Below are positions 33,687 through 42,997 of a stretch of DNA of 64,000 nucleotides, in pieces; the first letter of the stretch is position 1, and each line of letters starts with the position of its first letter. Origin of the DNA: Shewanella sp. Isolate13 (GTDB lineage Bacteria; Pseudomonadota; Gammaproteobacteria; Enterobacterales; Shewanellaceae); assembly GCF_022398325.1 (NCBI RefSeq), contig NZ_JAKEVD010000002.1, positions 1-64,000 of the forward strand. The letters are read 5' to 3'. The position numbers and the translations under genes are program-made. The notes below the pieces were generated by a model. It saw only the letters and a program-made list of their open reading frames with translations, was not told the origin of the DNA and made no database searches.

Positions 33687-35072
33687 TTATCTCATTTCGC
33701 GATGCAGTTGCTTCATCGCCTTAACCAAGCCTTTAACGTCATCGTTATCGTGGAAAAGGTGAGTCGAAATACGCAGAGAGTAGGTCTTAACTGTGTCATA
33801 TGGATCTAAATAGAAAGAGGTGGTTCTAACGATATAGCCATACTCTTCGTGTAAACGATCACGGAACTCGGTGAGTAGTTCACCATCATTTAGATCATCG
33901 AATGGGTTGAAAGAGGTTAGGCCACTCGATAGTTCGCGAATATTAGGGGCGAAGATCATCGCATCAGGGAACTTCTTGGCAAGCTCTTTCTTACATAGGG
34001 CGCTTAAGTCTAGAATGCGTTCTTCAATAGCATCACGTCCAATCTGATCCCAAAGCGCACAACAGTCAGCTAATGCACGCTTAGCTGGGTAGTTATCTTG
34101 ACCAATCGATTGTAATCTAGCTTGCACAGCTGTGGCTGTTGATGAGCTATTGATAAACCACAGTGGTGTTTCGCGATCGCTCCAGAACTCGAATAGACGG
34201 TTAGCGTTGTCACGTACGTAAAGGAAGCCTGTAGCACCTGGGCCACACTGCCACTTATGGCCAGCTCCTGAGTAGAAGTCACAGTCGATATCATGGAAAT
34301 CAAGGTTGAACATACCTGGTGTATGTGCGCCATCGACCATGGTGACGATCCCATTAGGAATGGCGACCTCTTGGCAGATACGCTTAGCTGGCAAGGTGGT
34401 GCCTGTGGTGAAAGTCACGTGAGAGAAAACCATAAAACGTACGCGGTTGCCATATAGGTTGACTGCATCGTTAAACACTTGCACGAAGTCATCTGCACTT
34501 ACTTCATTGTTTGGCGTGTATACAGGTAGCGCCAACTCGATCACTTCGGCGCCATAGCGCTGTGCGACATGCTTTAGTGGTGTAGTAACACCTGGGTGCT
34601 CATGGTTAGTGGTTAAGATAACATCGCCATATTCAAACTGCAGACCGTTGATAATGGTACATAAACCATCGGTTGTATTACGGCTTAGCACAAGTTCATG
34701 CTCATCGGCACCAAAGCTTGGTGCGATCTGCTTAGCATAATCTATGGTTGGAACATTGCTATTCCAAGGGTTGATCGAGATTTGCTCGTTGGTGCGGTTA
34801 TAGTCTTTTAGTACGCGCTTTGGCATGGTGCCTGAGGTACCGATGTTCATGTAGGTGGTGCGTTTATTTAGAATAAATTCATTGCGGACTTTATTCCAAA
34901 AACCATGCTCAGACCCATGACCATGGAAAGGTTTAATATGATTGTCACTGCTCGCGTGTGCAGTGGCTGGGAGTAGGCTTGTTCCGACTGCTGCAAGGGC
35001 AACGCCTGTTGTCGTTTTTAAAAAACCTCGACGTCCTGCGTTGGCTAAGCTTGCTTCAGAGTTTTTGGTCAT
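33687..35072 (-). CDS. Tat-exported class V aminotransferase-like protein
   Basis: A 461-residue fold-type-I PLP enzyme of class V (isopenicillin N epimerase/cysteine desulfurase-like), with a twin-arginine signal (GRRGFLKTTTGVALAAVG, cut near AHA-SS). Catalytic features: SRNTTDGLCTIINGL, NHEHPGV, VDGAHTPG with the PLP Asp, and SGAGHKWQCGPGATGFLY with the Schiff-base Lys. This is a second predicted periplasmic PLP enzyme in the window. The gene stands alone between a long terminator and 375 bases of upstream DNA. Substrate unknown; epimerase, lyase or desulfurase chemistry are all possible. Confidence 0.88.
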   Translation of the reverse strand: MTKNSEASLANAGRRGFLKTTTGVALAAVGTSLLPATAHASSDNHIKPFHGHGSEHGFWNKVRNEFILNKRTTYMNIGTSGTMPKRVLKDYNRTNEQISINPWNSNVPTIDYAKQIAPSFGADEHELVLSRNTTDGLCTIINGLQFEYGDVILTTNHEHPGVTTPLKHVAQRYGAEVIELALPVYTPNNEVSADDFVQVFNDAVNLYGNRVRFMVFSHVTFTTGTTLPAKRICQEVAIPNGIVTMVDGAHTPGMFNLDFHDIDCDFYSGAGHKWQCGPGATGFLYVRDNANRLFEFWSDRETPLWFINSSSTATAVQARLQSIGQDNYPAKRALADCCALWDQIGRDAIEERILDLSALCKKELAKKFPDAMIFAPNIRELSSGLTSFNPFDDLNDGELLTEFRDRLHEEYGYIVRTTSFYLDPYDTVKTYSLRISTHLFHDNDDVKGLVKAMKQLHREMR

Positions 35073-35447
35073 GGGGTTTTCCTTGTTGTATTTTTTAATA
35101 AAAATAAGTGGTTATGTGTTTTATTTATTTTTATTGCTTGTTGATGGTTAAGGCGGGTTGTTTGTGGGGCATTTTATAGGCTTAGACGGGTTAAAGATGT
35201 GATTTCACCCACACTTGGTGTTAGCGTTTTGTGATAAAAATCCTTATTTATCAAGGGTAAAGTCATTATTTTGACGCTTTGTGTTATATTTTTGTTGTTT
35301 TGGCTTTTTATTGGGCAAAAGTGGCTGTTTTATGTTTTTTTGAACCAAAGAAGCTGGAAATATATTTTTAAACACAACTCATTTTTGTCCATAACTAAGA
35401 GTAAAATAGTGAGTAGGCGCATAAGCGCATAATGAGAGTGTGAGACC
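35073..35447. other. AT-rich intergenic region between divergent genes
   Basis: About 375 bases between the class V aminotransferase and ppiB. It must hold both promoters, but no repeat, operator or small ORF is convincing. Confidence 0.4.
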
Positions 35448-35942
35448 ATGATTATTTTTACCACCAACTTAGGTGATATCGAGATAGAGCTGGATCTGGA
35501 AAAGGCGCCTGTTAGCGCTAAGAACTTTATCAAGTACTGCCAAGAAGGCTTTTATGAAGGCACGATTTTTCACCGAGTCATAAAAGGCTTTATGATCCAA
35601 GGTGGTGGTTTTACTGTCGAGATGGAAGAGAAGCCGACTCGAGCTGCAATTGTCAATGAGGCTAACCGTGGCCTTAAGAATGTTCGTGGCAGTATTGCGA
35701 TGGCGCGTACCGATGCACCGCATTCGGCAACAGGGCAGTTCTTTATTAACTTGGCCGATAATAGCTTTTTAGATCATACCGCAACGACCAATGCTGGTTG
35801 GGGTTACGCCGTATTCGGTCAAGTGACTAAAGGTATGGACGTGGTGACAAAGATAGGCCGTGCTAAAACTGCTTCTAAAGGTGACCATGATGATGTGCCA
35901 AGAGAGGCGATTATCATTGAGAAAGTGACCATCAATCAGTAA
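35448..35942 (+). CDS. ppiB: Peptidyl-prolyl cis-trans isomerase B (cyclophilin)
   Basis: A 164-residue cytoplasmic cyclophilin without a signal peptide. Conserved active-site segments are present: [35 protein letters not shown], and the C-terminal [14 protein letters not shown]. It speeds proline isomerisation during protein folding. Length and sequence agree with PpiB. Monocistronic, with a strong terminator. Confidence 0.95.
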   Translation: MIIFTTNLGDIEIELDLEKAPVSAKNFIKYCQEGFYEGTIFHRVIKGFMIQGGGFTVEMEEKPTRAAIVNEANRGLKNVRGSIAMARTDAPHSATGQFFINLADNSFLDHTATTNAGWGYAVFGQVTKGMDVVTKIGRAKTASKGDHDDVPREAIIIEKVTINQ

Positions 35943-35965
35943 TCGATTGTGTACTCTGAGATAAT

Positions 35966-35993
35966 AAAAAAGCGCCTTAAGGCGCTTTTTTAT
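35966..35993. terminator. Bidirectional terminator
   Basis: AAAAAAGCGCCTTAAGGCGCTTTTTT is palindromic with A- and T-runs; it serves ppiB and the convergent DUF1275 gene. Confidence 0.9.
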
Positions 35994-36004
35994 TATCAGT
36001 TTAT

Positions 36005-36673
36005 TTAGCGTTTCACTGCCGTCTGGATCTTATAGATACGGTAGCTTATCGCCAGTGCGATACAGATGGCGGCGGGGGCCAGCAGGGCAAAGAATTGTAG
36101 CTTAGCAAAAAGGTAAGCCCCCAGTGCGCCGCCAGAGATAAAGCCCGCGATGATCAAGATAAACAGTATGGCTTTACGCTTATCAAATTTCTCGCCTTTA
36201 AACACGCCGCCTAGCATGATGCCGAGGTCGGTGAAAATTCCCGTAACATGAGTGGTACGCACAATCGCTCCGCTATAGGTGGTTGCCAGTGCGTTTTGTA
36301 GGCCGCAAGCCGCCGATGCCATGTAGTGACCGTAATAGGTGCCATCTTGCAGTAGATAGATAGCAAACAGAAGAAAGCCCGCCTCGATAAGTAATAAGGT
36401 GTCGTAATGACGCCCCAGTTTGACGCTGCTGCCGGAGAGAAATGCGCCCGAAAGTGCCGCGCCTAGCATAAAGCTGACTAAGATCCCTAGTAGATGGAAC
36501 AAGACTGTGGGCGATGAGCTTAACAGCTGAGTGCCGACCAAGGTTGCCGTGCCAGATAAGTGGGAGACCGATTGGTGCTCGAAACCCAGCAGGCCGATGG
36601 CATTCACGCTACCCGCGGTAAAAGCCAGAATAAACGCACCATACTCAACCCATTTAGGAAGTCTAGAAATCAC
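36005..36673 (-). CDS. DUF1275 (YoaK-type) membrane protein
   Basis: A 222-residue protein with six to seven hydrophobic helices. Typical DUF1275 motifs are AFTAGSVNAIGLLGF, VSHLSGTATLVG, ACGLQNALATTYSGAIVRTTHVTG and DLGIMLGG. Members are inner-membrane proteins of uncertain function, possibly transporters. It is monocistronic. The 350 bases upstream hold no supported gene; an ORF on the opposite strand there overlaps this gene and is not credible. Confidence 0.88.
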   Translation of the reverse strand: MISRLPKWVEYGAFILAFTAGSVNAIGLLGFEHQSVSHLSGTATLVGTQLLSSSPTVLFHLLGILVSFMLGAALSGAFLSGSSVKLGRHYDTLLLIEAGFLLFAIYLLQDGTYYGHYMASAACGLQNALATTYSGAIVRTTHVTGIFTDLGIMLGGVFKGEKFDKRKAILFILIIAGFISGGALGAYLFAKLQFFALLAPAAICIALAISYRIYKIQTAVKR

Positions 36674-36980
36674 GGTATTGCCTTAGTTGCCCTCCAATCA
36701 ACCGCGCCATTTGAGAGCAGTAAAGTAGGTGGACTATTGAGTCTTGAAATTAGGGAAATGTGGACGTTAAATCCGCAAGACGTATGCTTTTGGACTAAGG
36801 TTCATATTTTGCCAATTATCAACATACTAAACTGCAGTATAGATCGCAAAAGTACTGTGAATGCTAAGCAAAACAGAGGTTGTTCGTATTAGAAACAGCA
36901 TGAGCTCCCCAGTTCATACTGATGGAGCCTAAGACTGGTTTTGTGAGCGGTTGGCAATGCTGCTATTGAGTCTAAAGCGC

Positions 36981-37011
36981 CAAGCATCACTAACAAGATT
37001 AGTGATGCTTG
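36981..37011. repeat. Perfect 13-bp hairpin at the 3' end of the efflux gene
   Basis: CAAGCATCACTAA and TTAGTGATGCTTG pair completely around CAAGA, 13 bases past the stop of the minus-strand MFS gene. There is no U-tract in either direction. Confidence 0.7.
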
Positions 37012-37023
37012 ATCTTTGCTAGC

Positions 37024-38145
37024 TTAACTTTTTTTAAGGCTTAACAGCACACTGGTTAGTGCGCAACAAAGCAGAACTTGCGCTAAGTTGTGATTTAATG
37101 CCGCTAGAGATAATCCTCCACCTAATATCAGGTAATAGGTCAAACCAAATAATGCGCCAGCAGTGCCCGCCGCATCTTTATAATTGACCAATGCCTGACT
37201 GAGAATATTGGGGATGGCGATACCAAAGCCGATGACGACAAGCATCATTGGCAGCAAAAATAACAGATTAGATTGGCTCAGGTACACGCCGATAGCGCCA
37301 ATTAGAGCGGCAATACAAGCCAATGAGAGTAATGCCTCCCCTTGCCAACCTTTGCTGATTAAATGCTTATTTGTGGCACTACCTATTAGCACTCCAATGG
37401 CGAGTACAATACCGCTTGCTCCAAATTGGTTCTGGTTTAGGCCAAGCTGAGTAAACATAAATGGTGCCAGCGAGTAATAGCCAAAAAGCATCAGGTTAAA
37501 GCTGGCAACCAAGATAGCGTTACGCCATATCATAGTGTCTTTTCCCATCTTTATCGCGAGTACTCTCAAGGAGGTGGGCTTACCTCTTTTATTTTGGGTT
37601 TCCGGTAGCCGCCAAACACATAACAGCAATAGAGTAATAGCCAGTAATCCTAGGGCTAGAAATACACCACTATGGCCCGATAGACTGGCAAGTAAGCCAC
37701 CTAAGATAAGACCTAGCGCTGGGCTAATCCCAATTCCCATGCCCATAATTGAAAATACCTTGCCAAGCTCAGGCCCTTGAAAGCAATCGCGTAGCATCGT
37801 TTGGGTCACAATTGAGCCTACTGCAGCGCCAAATGCACTCAAGCTTCGCGCCAGTAGTAGATATTCAAACTCTTGGCTGTTGATAGCGATAATTGAGCCC
37901 ACGGCGTAGCTCATCAAACCCAGTAACATACTGGGCTTACGGCCAATAATATCGGCTAAACGTCCCCAAATGATGACCCCTAGAGCAAATGCAATAAAGT
38001 AGATCGATAGCGTTTGTGAGGCTGCCTGCTGACTGACATTAAAGGCGGTCGCAATATCGGGTAGTACTGGGCTGTAGATGGTCTCGACGATTTGTGGAAA
38101 CATCATCAAGCTGGTGATTAACCAGATCTCGGGTCTTTTATTCAT
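37024..38145 (-). CDS. MFS drug-efflux transporter, Bcr/CflA type
   Basis: The frame is open from 38370, but the ATG at 38145 (MNKRPEIW) is the likely start because it begins at the first transmembrane helix, and the longer start would overlap the divergent regulator. The 373-residue product has twelve helices and the Bcr/CflA pattern: YSPVLPDIATAFNVS, WGRLADIIGRKPSMLLG (motif A) and the proline-containing LARSLSAFGAAVGSIVTQTMLRD. It likely exports a small hydrophobic compound. A divergent AraC regulator 118 bases away probably controls it. Confidence 0.9.
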   Translation of the reverse strand: MNKRPEIWLITSLMMFPQIVETIYSPVLPDIATAFNVSQQAASQTLSIYFIAFALGVIIWGRLADIIGRKPSMLLGLMSYAVGSIIAINSQEFEYLLLARSLSAFGAAVGSIVTQTMLRDCFQGPELGKVFSIMGMGIGISPALGLILGGLLASLSGHSGVFLALGLLAITLLLLCVWRLPETQNKRGKPTSLRVLAIKMGKDTMIWRNAILVASFNLMLFGYYSLAPFMFTQLGLNQNQFGASGIVLAIGVLIGSATNKHLISKGWQGEALLSLACIAALIGAIGVYLSQSNLLFLLPMMLVVIGFGIAIPNILSQALVNYKDAAGTAGALFGLTYYLILGGGLSLAALNHNLAQVLLCCALTSVLLSLKKS

Positions 38146-38262
38146 GGTAATTCCGTAATGTTTAATGCTGTAGCTAGATTGCGGGAAGGAGTATAGCGAC
38201 CCGAGAAAAGGTCGATTACAATAATAAAGACTAAAAACATCTGAAATCGGACAAGGTGAGCT

Positions 38263-39063
38263 ATGGCTATTATCGATCATAACCAGCGCTTTAATGCTGA
38301 TAAGATCACTGCCGCTGTCGTCGGGATCGCTGCCGATGTGGGGCAGCATGATTCGGGGATGCACCAACATAAAAAAGCACAGCTTTTGTATGCGCCGCGG
38401 GGATGTATGTCGATAACCTTATGCCAATCGGAGGGGGACAAACGTCAATGTGTACTGCCGCCCACTAAGGCCGCGTGGATCCCTGCTGGCGTAGAGCACT
38501 GCGCCAAGATGCGAAATGTGGTGGCATACCGTTCAATCTATTTTGATATTGAGGCTTTTCCCGAGCTGCCTCACTCAGTGAAGTTACTTGGGGTTAACCC
38601 GCTACTTACTGCCTTGATTGAGCGAATGGCAATGTGGCCATGGGATATGCCGAGTCAGCAGCAGGCGGCGCTTATAGCCCTATTTTCCGAGGAACTTAAT
38701 TCGGCGGAAGAGCTCAAGCTATCGCTTCCTATACCTATAGATAAACGCTTACAAGGCTGGCTTAAGCTGCTGCAGACTGGGCAGCGTCAAGCTGAGCAAC
38801 TTAAGCTGATGGCGGCTGAGATTGGTGCCAGTGAGAAGACGATTTCGCGGATTTTTACTAAAGAAACGGGAATGAGCTATCAAGCTTGGCGGCAGCAGTG
38901 GCGATTGCAGGCCGCAATAGAGCGCTTAGCCGAGAGGAGTAGCGTATCTAGGGTGGCATTTTCACTGGGCTTTGCGAGCGACAGTGCCTTTATTAGCTTT
39001 TTTAAGCAGCATCTTGGTAATACGCCAAGTCAGTACTTTAGGGCGGGTTCAGCAGCACTGTAG
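38263..39063 (+). CDS. AraC-family regulator, divergent from the MFS efflux gene
   Basis: A 266-residue regulator with an N-terminal cupin (HQHKKAQLLYAPRG and WIPAGVEHCAKM) and a C-terminal AraC DNA-binding domain: MAAEIGASEKTISRIFTKETGMSY and RVAFSLGFASDSAFISFFKQHLGNTPSQYFR. The domain style and divergent layout with an MFS gene resemble NimR-NimT of E. coli, though the transporter here is of the Bcr/CflA group. It probably activates the efflux gene on binding its substrate. Confidence 0.88.
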   Translation: MAIIDHNQRFNADKITAAVVGIAADVGQHDSGMHQHKKAQLLYAPRGCMSITLCQSEGDKRQCVLPPTKAAWIPAGVEHCAKMRNVVAYRSIYFDIEAFPELPHSVKLLGVNPLLTALIERMAMWPWDMPSQQQAALIALFSEELNSAEELKLSLPIPIDKRLQGWLKLLQTGQRQAEQLKLMAAEIGASEKTISRIFTKETGMSYQAWRQQWRLQAAIERLAERSSVSRVAFSLGFASDSAFISFFKQHLGNTPSQYFRAGSAAL

Positions 39064-39077
39064 GCAGTTGCGCTAGG

Positions 39078-39488
39078 TTAAACCACACCTGCGCGACTCA
39101 AACGTGCCACCTTAACCCCTTTTAATGCGGCGATTCGATTCACAATGGCATTAAGCTCAGCCGCTTGTCCCTTGATGATAATTGTCTCTAGGCAGTTGTG
39201 ATGATCCACATGCACATGGGTGCTACACATTACATGCACTAAATGGTTATGTTGGATATCGATTAGTTTCTCACTTAGGCCCCGTTGGTGGTGATCAAAA
39301 ATCAGTGTCAGTACCCCAACGACATCCTCCTTACTCTCGTTCCATTGCTTATCGACGAGACGATCGCGAAACAGGTCGCGAATGTATTCGGAGCGAGACT
39401 GGTAGCCTCGCTGCAATAGGTCTTGTTCTATCTCATCAAACTGAGATTGTGGCATCGAAACAGTGAAGCGAATGGTGTCGTTAGACAT
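39078..39488 (-). CDS. nikR: Nickel-responsive regulator NikR
   Basis: A 136-residue protein with the ribbon-helix-helix N-terminus (IRFTVSMPQSQFDEIEQDLLQRGYQSRSEYIRDLFRDRL) and an ACT-like nickel-binding domain. Nickel ligands are visible in the HVHVDHHNCLE segment (His, His, Cys), with a further His in HNHLVHVM. It represses nickel uptake when nickel is abundant. It is divergent from a Nik-type ABC operon, its natural target. Confidence 0.95.
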   Translation of the reverse strand: MSNDTIRFTVSMPQSQFDEIEQDLLQRGYQSRSEYIRDLFRDRLVDKQWNESKEDVVGVLTLIFDHHQRGLSEKLIDIQHNHLVHVMCSTHVHVDHHNCLETIIIKGQAAELNAIVNRIAALKGVKVARLSRAGVV

Positions 39489-39557
39489 AGCTAAATTCCT
39501 AAAAACTTAATTACTTTGAGTATCTTATAGATGTAAGCAAGATGCACCCTTATAAAA

Positions 39558-39571
39558 GTGATCTAGGTCAA
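39558..39571. promoter_or_regulatory. FNR/CRP-like dyad in the nikR-nik intergenic region
   Basis: GTGAT CTAG GTCAA matches FNR consensus (TTGAT-N4-ATCAA) at eight of ten positions and is also CRP-like. E. coli nikABCDE is FNR-activated, which makes the site plausible. Confidence 0.4.
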
Positions 39572-39624
39572 TGATGCAGTATTTAGTCTTTGGAATAAGC
39601 TGTTTTACTGAACAATTGGGTGTA

Positions 39625-39651
39625 GTGTTACGATTCGAAAAATAGTATTAC
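39625..39651. promoter_or_regulatory. Candidate NikR operator
   Basis: GTGTTAC and GTATTAC are 13 bases apart and form an imperfect dyad (GTG-TTA at one end, TAT-TAC at the other), spanning 27 bases. The E. coli NikR site GTATGA-N16-TCATAC spans 28. Position just before the transporter start is right, but the match is weak. Confidence 0.3.
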
Positions 39652-39661
39652 TCAATGGATT

Positions 39662-41200
39662 GTGGATGTTATTGTGAAGCCGTTAATTCTATTAGTTCTC
39701 TCTCTTTTGCCCTTTGCTAGTCTCGCAAACACAGACAGGGTGTTAACCCTTGCCTTGGGAGCCGAGCCGGAAACGGGGTTTGATCCTATCTATGGGTGGG
39801 GGAAGTACAATCGTCCGCTATTTCAATCGACCCTGATTAAACGCGATAATGCCCTTGAACTGGTGAGTGATCTCGCCCTGCAGTGGCGCCTTAGCGAGGA
39901 TCGCTTGAGCTGGCTAGTGGATTTACGCGATGGGGTTAAGTTTAGTGATGGCAGCGCGTTAACTGCAGCGGATGTGAAGTTTAGCTTCGATACCGCGAAG
40001 AACAGCGCCTCGCTACATGACTTAACCAATTTGGAGCGGGTTGAGATCTTAGATGACCACAGCTTACGATTCTATCTTAAGCAGGCCGATATCACCTTTA
40101 TCGATAACCTAGTCAACCTAGCTATCGTGCCTAAGGCTAGTTATAACGCAGCCTACGGCCTCAATCCTATCGGTTCTGGTCCACTGGCCTTCGTGCGTTG
40201 GGATCGAAATCAGCAGCTTATCATGCAGCCCAATCCATACTATTACGGCCAAAAACCGGCTTTTTCTAAGATAGTAGTGACCTTTAGCGATGAAGATAGT
40301 CGCTATGCAAGACTGCGTTCTGGCCAGTTAGATCTTGCTGCTATCGCGCCTCGTTACGCCAAGATATTACCGCCGGGCTACAAGCTATGGAGCATAGATA
40401 GCGTCGATAACCGCGGTATCGCCTGGCCCATGGTTCCTGTTCAAGGTGGCGGCATAGGTAATGATGTCACTTCGGATGCTGTCATTCGCCAAGCTATTGA
40501 TATGGCAGTTGAACGCCAGATTTTAGTACAGCAGTTATTAGACGGTTTTGCGACTCCAGCCTATTCGATAGCCGATGGCTTACCTTGGGGGCCTCAGCAG
40601 ATCTCGTCAAATAAGCCCGATCTTGATGCCGCCAAGCGCTTGCTCGAACAAAATGGCTGGCAGCTTAAAGCTGGGCTACGCCATAAGGGGGGCACTGTGG
40701 CTAGCATGACGCTCTATTATTTAGCGGGTGATACGGTTCGCCAACAGCTGGCATTGGCCGTCGCGCAGATGGTTAAGCCATTAGGCATAGAGATTAAGCC
40801 CGTAGGCAAAAGCTGGGAGGCGATCTATCTGCAGATGCATAGTCAGCCAGTGCTGCTAGGCTTTGGCAGTCATAGTGCCACGGAAGTGAGGGCGGTTTAT
40901 CACAGTGCTAGTCGTGGCAAAGGTTATTTCAATTCCGGCTACTATAGCAACCCGCAGGTCGATAAGGCGCTAGACAATGCGCAGGCCGCGGCATCATGGT
41001 CTGAGTCATTGCCATTCTGGCAGCAGGCGCAAACCTTGATCGCGGCAGATCGCCCCTGGACTTGGTTAGTTAACTTACAGCATCTCTATGCGGCTAATGA
41101 ATGCTTAGATCTTAGTGAACCAGGCATAGAGGCTCATGGGCATGGTTGGCCTCTTGCAAACAATATTGAGCAGTGGCGTTGGCAGTGTCCTAATCGATGA
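39662..41200 (+). CDS. Nickel/peptide-type ABC transporter substrate-binding protein (NikA-like)
   Basis: A 512-residue family-5 (SBP_bac_5) periplasmic binding protein with a signal peptide (ASLA-NT). Typical segments: LALQWRLSEDRLSWLVDLRDGVKFSDGSALTAADVKFSFD, GSGPLAFVRWDRNQQLIMQPNPYY and RQAIDMAVERQILVQQLL. The initiation codon is GTG, either 39662 or 39674; neither has a clear ribosome-binding site. The divergent nikR gene argues for nickel, probably bound as a metallophore complex. The next gene overlaps by four bases. Confidence 0.87.
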   Translation: MDVIVKPLILLVLSLLPFASLANTDRVLTLALGAEPETGFDPIYGWGKYNRPLFQSTLIKRDNALELVSDLALQWRLSEDRLSWLVDLRDGVKFSDGSALTAADVKFSFDTAKNSASLHDLTNLERVEILDDHSLRFYLKQADITFIDNLVNLAIVPKASYNAAYGLNPIGSGPLAFVRWDRNQQLIMQPNPYYYGQKPAFSKIVVTFSDEDSRYARLRSGQLDLAAIAPRYAKILPPGYKLWSIDSVDNRGIAWPMVPVQGGGIGNDVTSDAVIRQAIDMAVERQILVQQLLDGFATPAYSIADGLPWGPQQISSNKPDLDAAKRLLEQNGWQLKAGLRHKGGTVASMTLYYLAGDTVRQQLALAVAQMVKPLGIEIKPVGKSWEAIYLQMHSQPVLLGFGSHSATEVRAVYHSASRGKGYFNSGYYSNPQVDKALDNAQAAASWSESLPFWQQAQTLIAADRPWTWLVNLQHLYAANECLDLSEPGIEAHGHGWPLANNIEQWRWQCPNR

Positions 41201-42174
41201 AAAAGCTATCGCGTTCGGTATTACAGGTTAGCCTAAGACTGGTGCTACTGCTGATCTTGGTTATTGTGTTTGCCTATCTATTGCTTAGTTGGTCGCCACT
41301 GGATCCGATCAATGCCTATCTTGGTGGCAATGTTTTTGCGGTCTCTGAGGCGCAAAAGTCCTTACTAGAGAGTCAGCTGGCGCTAGATCAAGGTGTTGGA
41401 CAGCGTTTGCTGCACTGGCTTGGGGGCTTGATGCAGGGGGACTTAGGCTACTCTAGTCTCTATCAACAACCCGTATCGAGTGTGATTGCCGAGCGCTTGC
41501 CGATCTCGCTGCTACTGATTGCGCTTAGCTGGATCTGCTCGTTAGTTTTCGGTTACCTGCTGGGACTCACTGCGGCTGTCTATCGTGGCGGTTGGTTAGA
41601 TCGCATCATTCAAAAGTTCGCTTGGCTAATGGTCTGCATGCCATCGTTCTGGCTGGCGATGCTGTTAATTAGCCTGTTCTCTATCGCGCTAAGCCTAACA
41701 CCAGTTTGCTGTGCGGCACCGATAGGCATGACGTTTACCGAGCAGTCGTTAGCTAGCATGTTGCAACACCTGCTACTGCCCGTTGTGACACTTACTGCGG
41801 TGAGTATGGCACCGATCATGCTGCATACCCGCGAGAAGGTGATCGATGTATTGCAGTCTGATTATGTGCAGTACTCATTAGCCCATGGTGATGGCCTATC
41901 CAAGGTGGTGCTGTTTCATGTGATCCGTAATAGCCTGTTGCCGGCGATTATCCTGCAATTTGCCACCGTTGCCGAGCTGTTTGGCGGCTCGCTGATCGCT
42001 GAAAGCGTGTTTAGCTTTCCTGGGGTTGGGGCGAGCATCGTTAAGGCTGGCTTGGCCAGTGATATGGGCTTGCTGATGGGCTGTACCCTGATCTCGGCGC
42101 TACTCGTCTTTGGCGGTAACTTGATAGCCAGCTTGCTTTCGCGCCGCTTCATGCTCGAGGCGAAAGATGCATAG
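41197..42174 (+). CDS. ABC transporter permease, NikB/DppB-like
   Basis: A 325-residue inner-membrane permease with an initial helix, the TC5-type N-terminal segment (LLLSWSPLDPINAYLGG) and six helices, with the EAA loop in the LAHGDGLSKVVLFHVIRNSLLPA region. It ends ESVFSFPGVGASIVKAG, typical of DppB/NikB. It overlaps the preceding gene by four bases and the next by eight, so the operon is tightly coupled. Assigned to nickel uptake from context. Confidence 0.9.
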   Translation: MKKLSRSVLQVSLRLVLLLILVIVFAYLLLSWSPLDPINAYLGGNVFAVSEAQKSLLESQLALDQGVGQRLLHWLGGLMQGDLGYSSLYQQPVSSVIAERLPISLLLIALSWICSLVFGYLLGLTAAVYRGGWLDRIIQKFAWLMVCMPSFWLAMLLISLFSIALSLTPVCCAAPIGMTFTEQSLASMLQHLLLPVVTLTAVSMAPIMLHTREKVIDVLQSDYVQYSLAHGDGLSKVVLFHVIRNSLLPAIILQFATVAELFGGSLIAESVFSFPGVGASIVKAGLASDMGLLMGCTLISALLVFGGNLIASLLSRRFMLEAKDA

Positions 42175-42997
42175 CACATTACGTAAGCCAAGCTTTATTT
42201 TTGCATCCGCTAGTCTATTGCTGTTGGTGCTGTTCGCTTTTTTATGGCCATTTCAGGGGGCAGAGCTCAACCTGCTGCATAAGTATCAAGCTCCCTCAAT
42301 GGCGTATCTGTTTGGCACCGACTGGTTAGGGCGAGATCTGTTTAGCCGCAGCATACAAGCGCTGGCACAGAGCATCTATGTGGGGGGGCTCGCGGTGCTG
42401 ATGAGTAGTGTGTTGGCGCTGACGATGGCGATGTTCGCCATGTTGCATCCATACTGTCGTTGGCTGGTGGACTTGCTGGTGGATCTGTTTATGTCACTGC
42501 CTCACCTGCTGCTACTGATCTTGCTTTCTTTGGCCTTTGGCGGGGCCGAATGGGGCTTAGTGATTGCCATCGCACTGAGCCACTGGCCTAAGCTTACGCG
42601 GTTATTGCGGTTTGAGATGCAGCAAGTGCAGTCGACCCCCTATTATCGGCTGGCGGAGCAGTTTGGCTGTTCTCCATGGCAACGGCTTAAAACCCATATG
42701 TTGCCGCAAATTTTGCCTCAGTGGTGGGTTGGCGGATTACTCCTGTTTCCCCATGCCTTGACGCATATGGCGGCTCTCACTTTTTTAGGCTTCGGCTTAA
42801 ATCCTGATAGCCCCTCTATGGGAGCTCTGCTGGCTCAAGCGAGCCAATATGTACTTACCGGACATTGGTGGCTAGGAGTGTGCCCGGGGCTGTTACTGCT
42901 TATCTGCTTACTGCTGATGTCTTATATTGCTCAGCAGTTGTTGGCGGCGCTGCGTCAGGGGCCGCAGACCCATCTAAAAGGAGTCGTGTCATGTTGA
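42167..42997 (+). CDS. ABC transporter permease, NikC/DppC-like
   Basis: A 276-residue permease. It has the DppC/NikC N-terminus (MAYLFGTDWLGRDLFSRSIQAL) and the EAA-type loop YYRLAEQFGCSPWQRLKTHMLPQILPQ. It partners the NikB-like permease to form the membrane channel. The following ATPase gene begins seven bases before its end. Confidence 0.88.
   Translation: MHSTLRKPSFIFASASLLLLVLFAFLWPFQGAELNLLHKYQAPSMAYLFGTDWLGRDLFSRSIQALAQSIYVGGLAVLMSSVLALTMAMFAMLHPYCRWLVDLLVDLFMSLPHLLLLILLSLAFGGAEWGLVIAIALSHWPKLTRLLRFEMQQVQSTPYYRLAEQFGCSPWQRLKTHMLPQILPQWWVGGLLLFPHALTHMAALTFLGFGLNPDSPSMGALLAQASQYVLTGHWWLGVCPGLLLLICLLLMSYIAQQLLAALRQGPQTHLKGVVSC

Noticed and set aside
33579-33809. 76-codon plus-strand ORF after the GGDEF-EAL gene
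   Set aside because: It runs through a strong terminator and into the antisense of the aminotransferase gene.
36560-36892. 110-codon plus-strand ORF
   Set aside because: Overlaps the start of the DUF1275 gene in antisense; composition is not protein-like.
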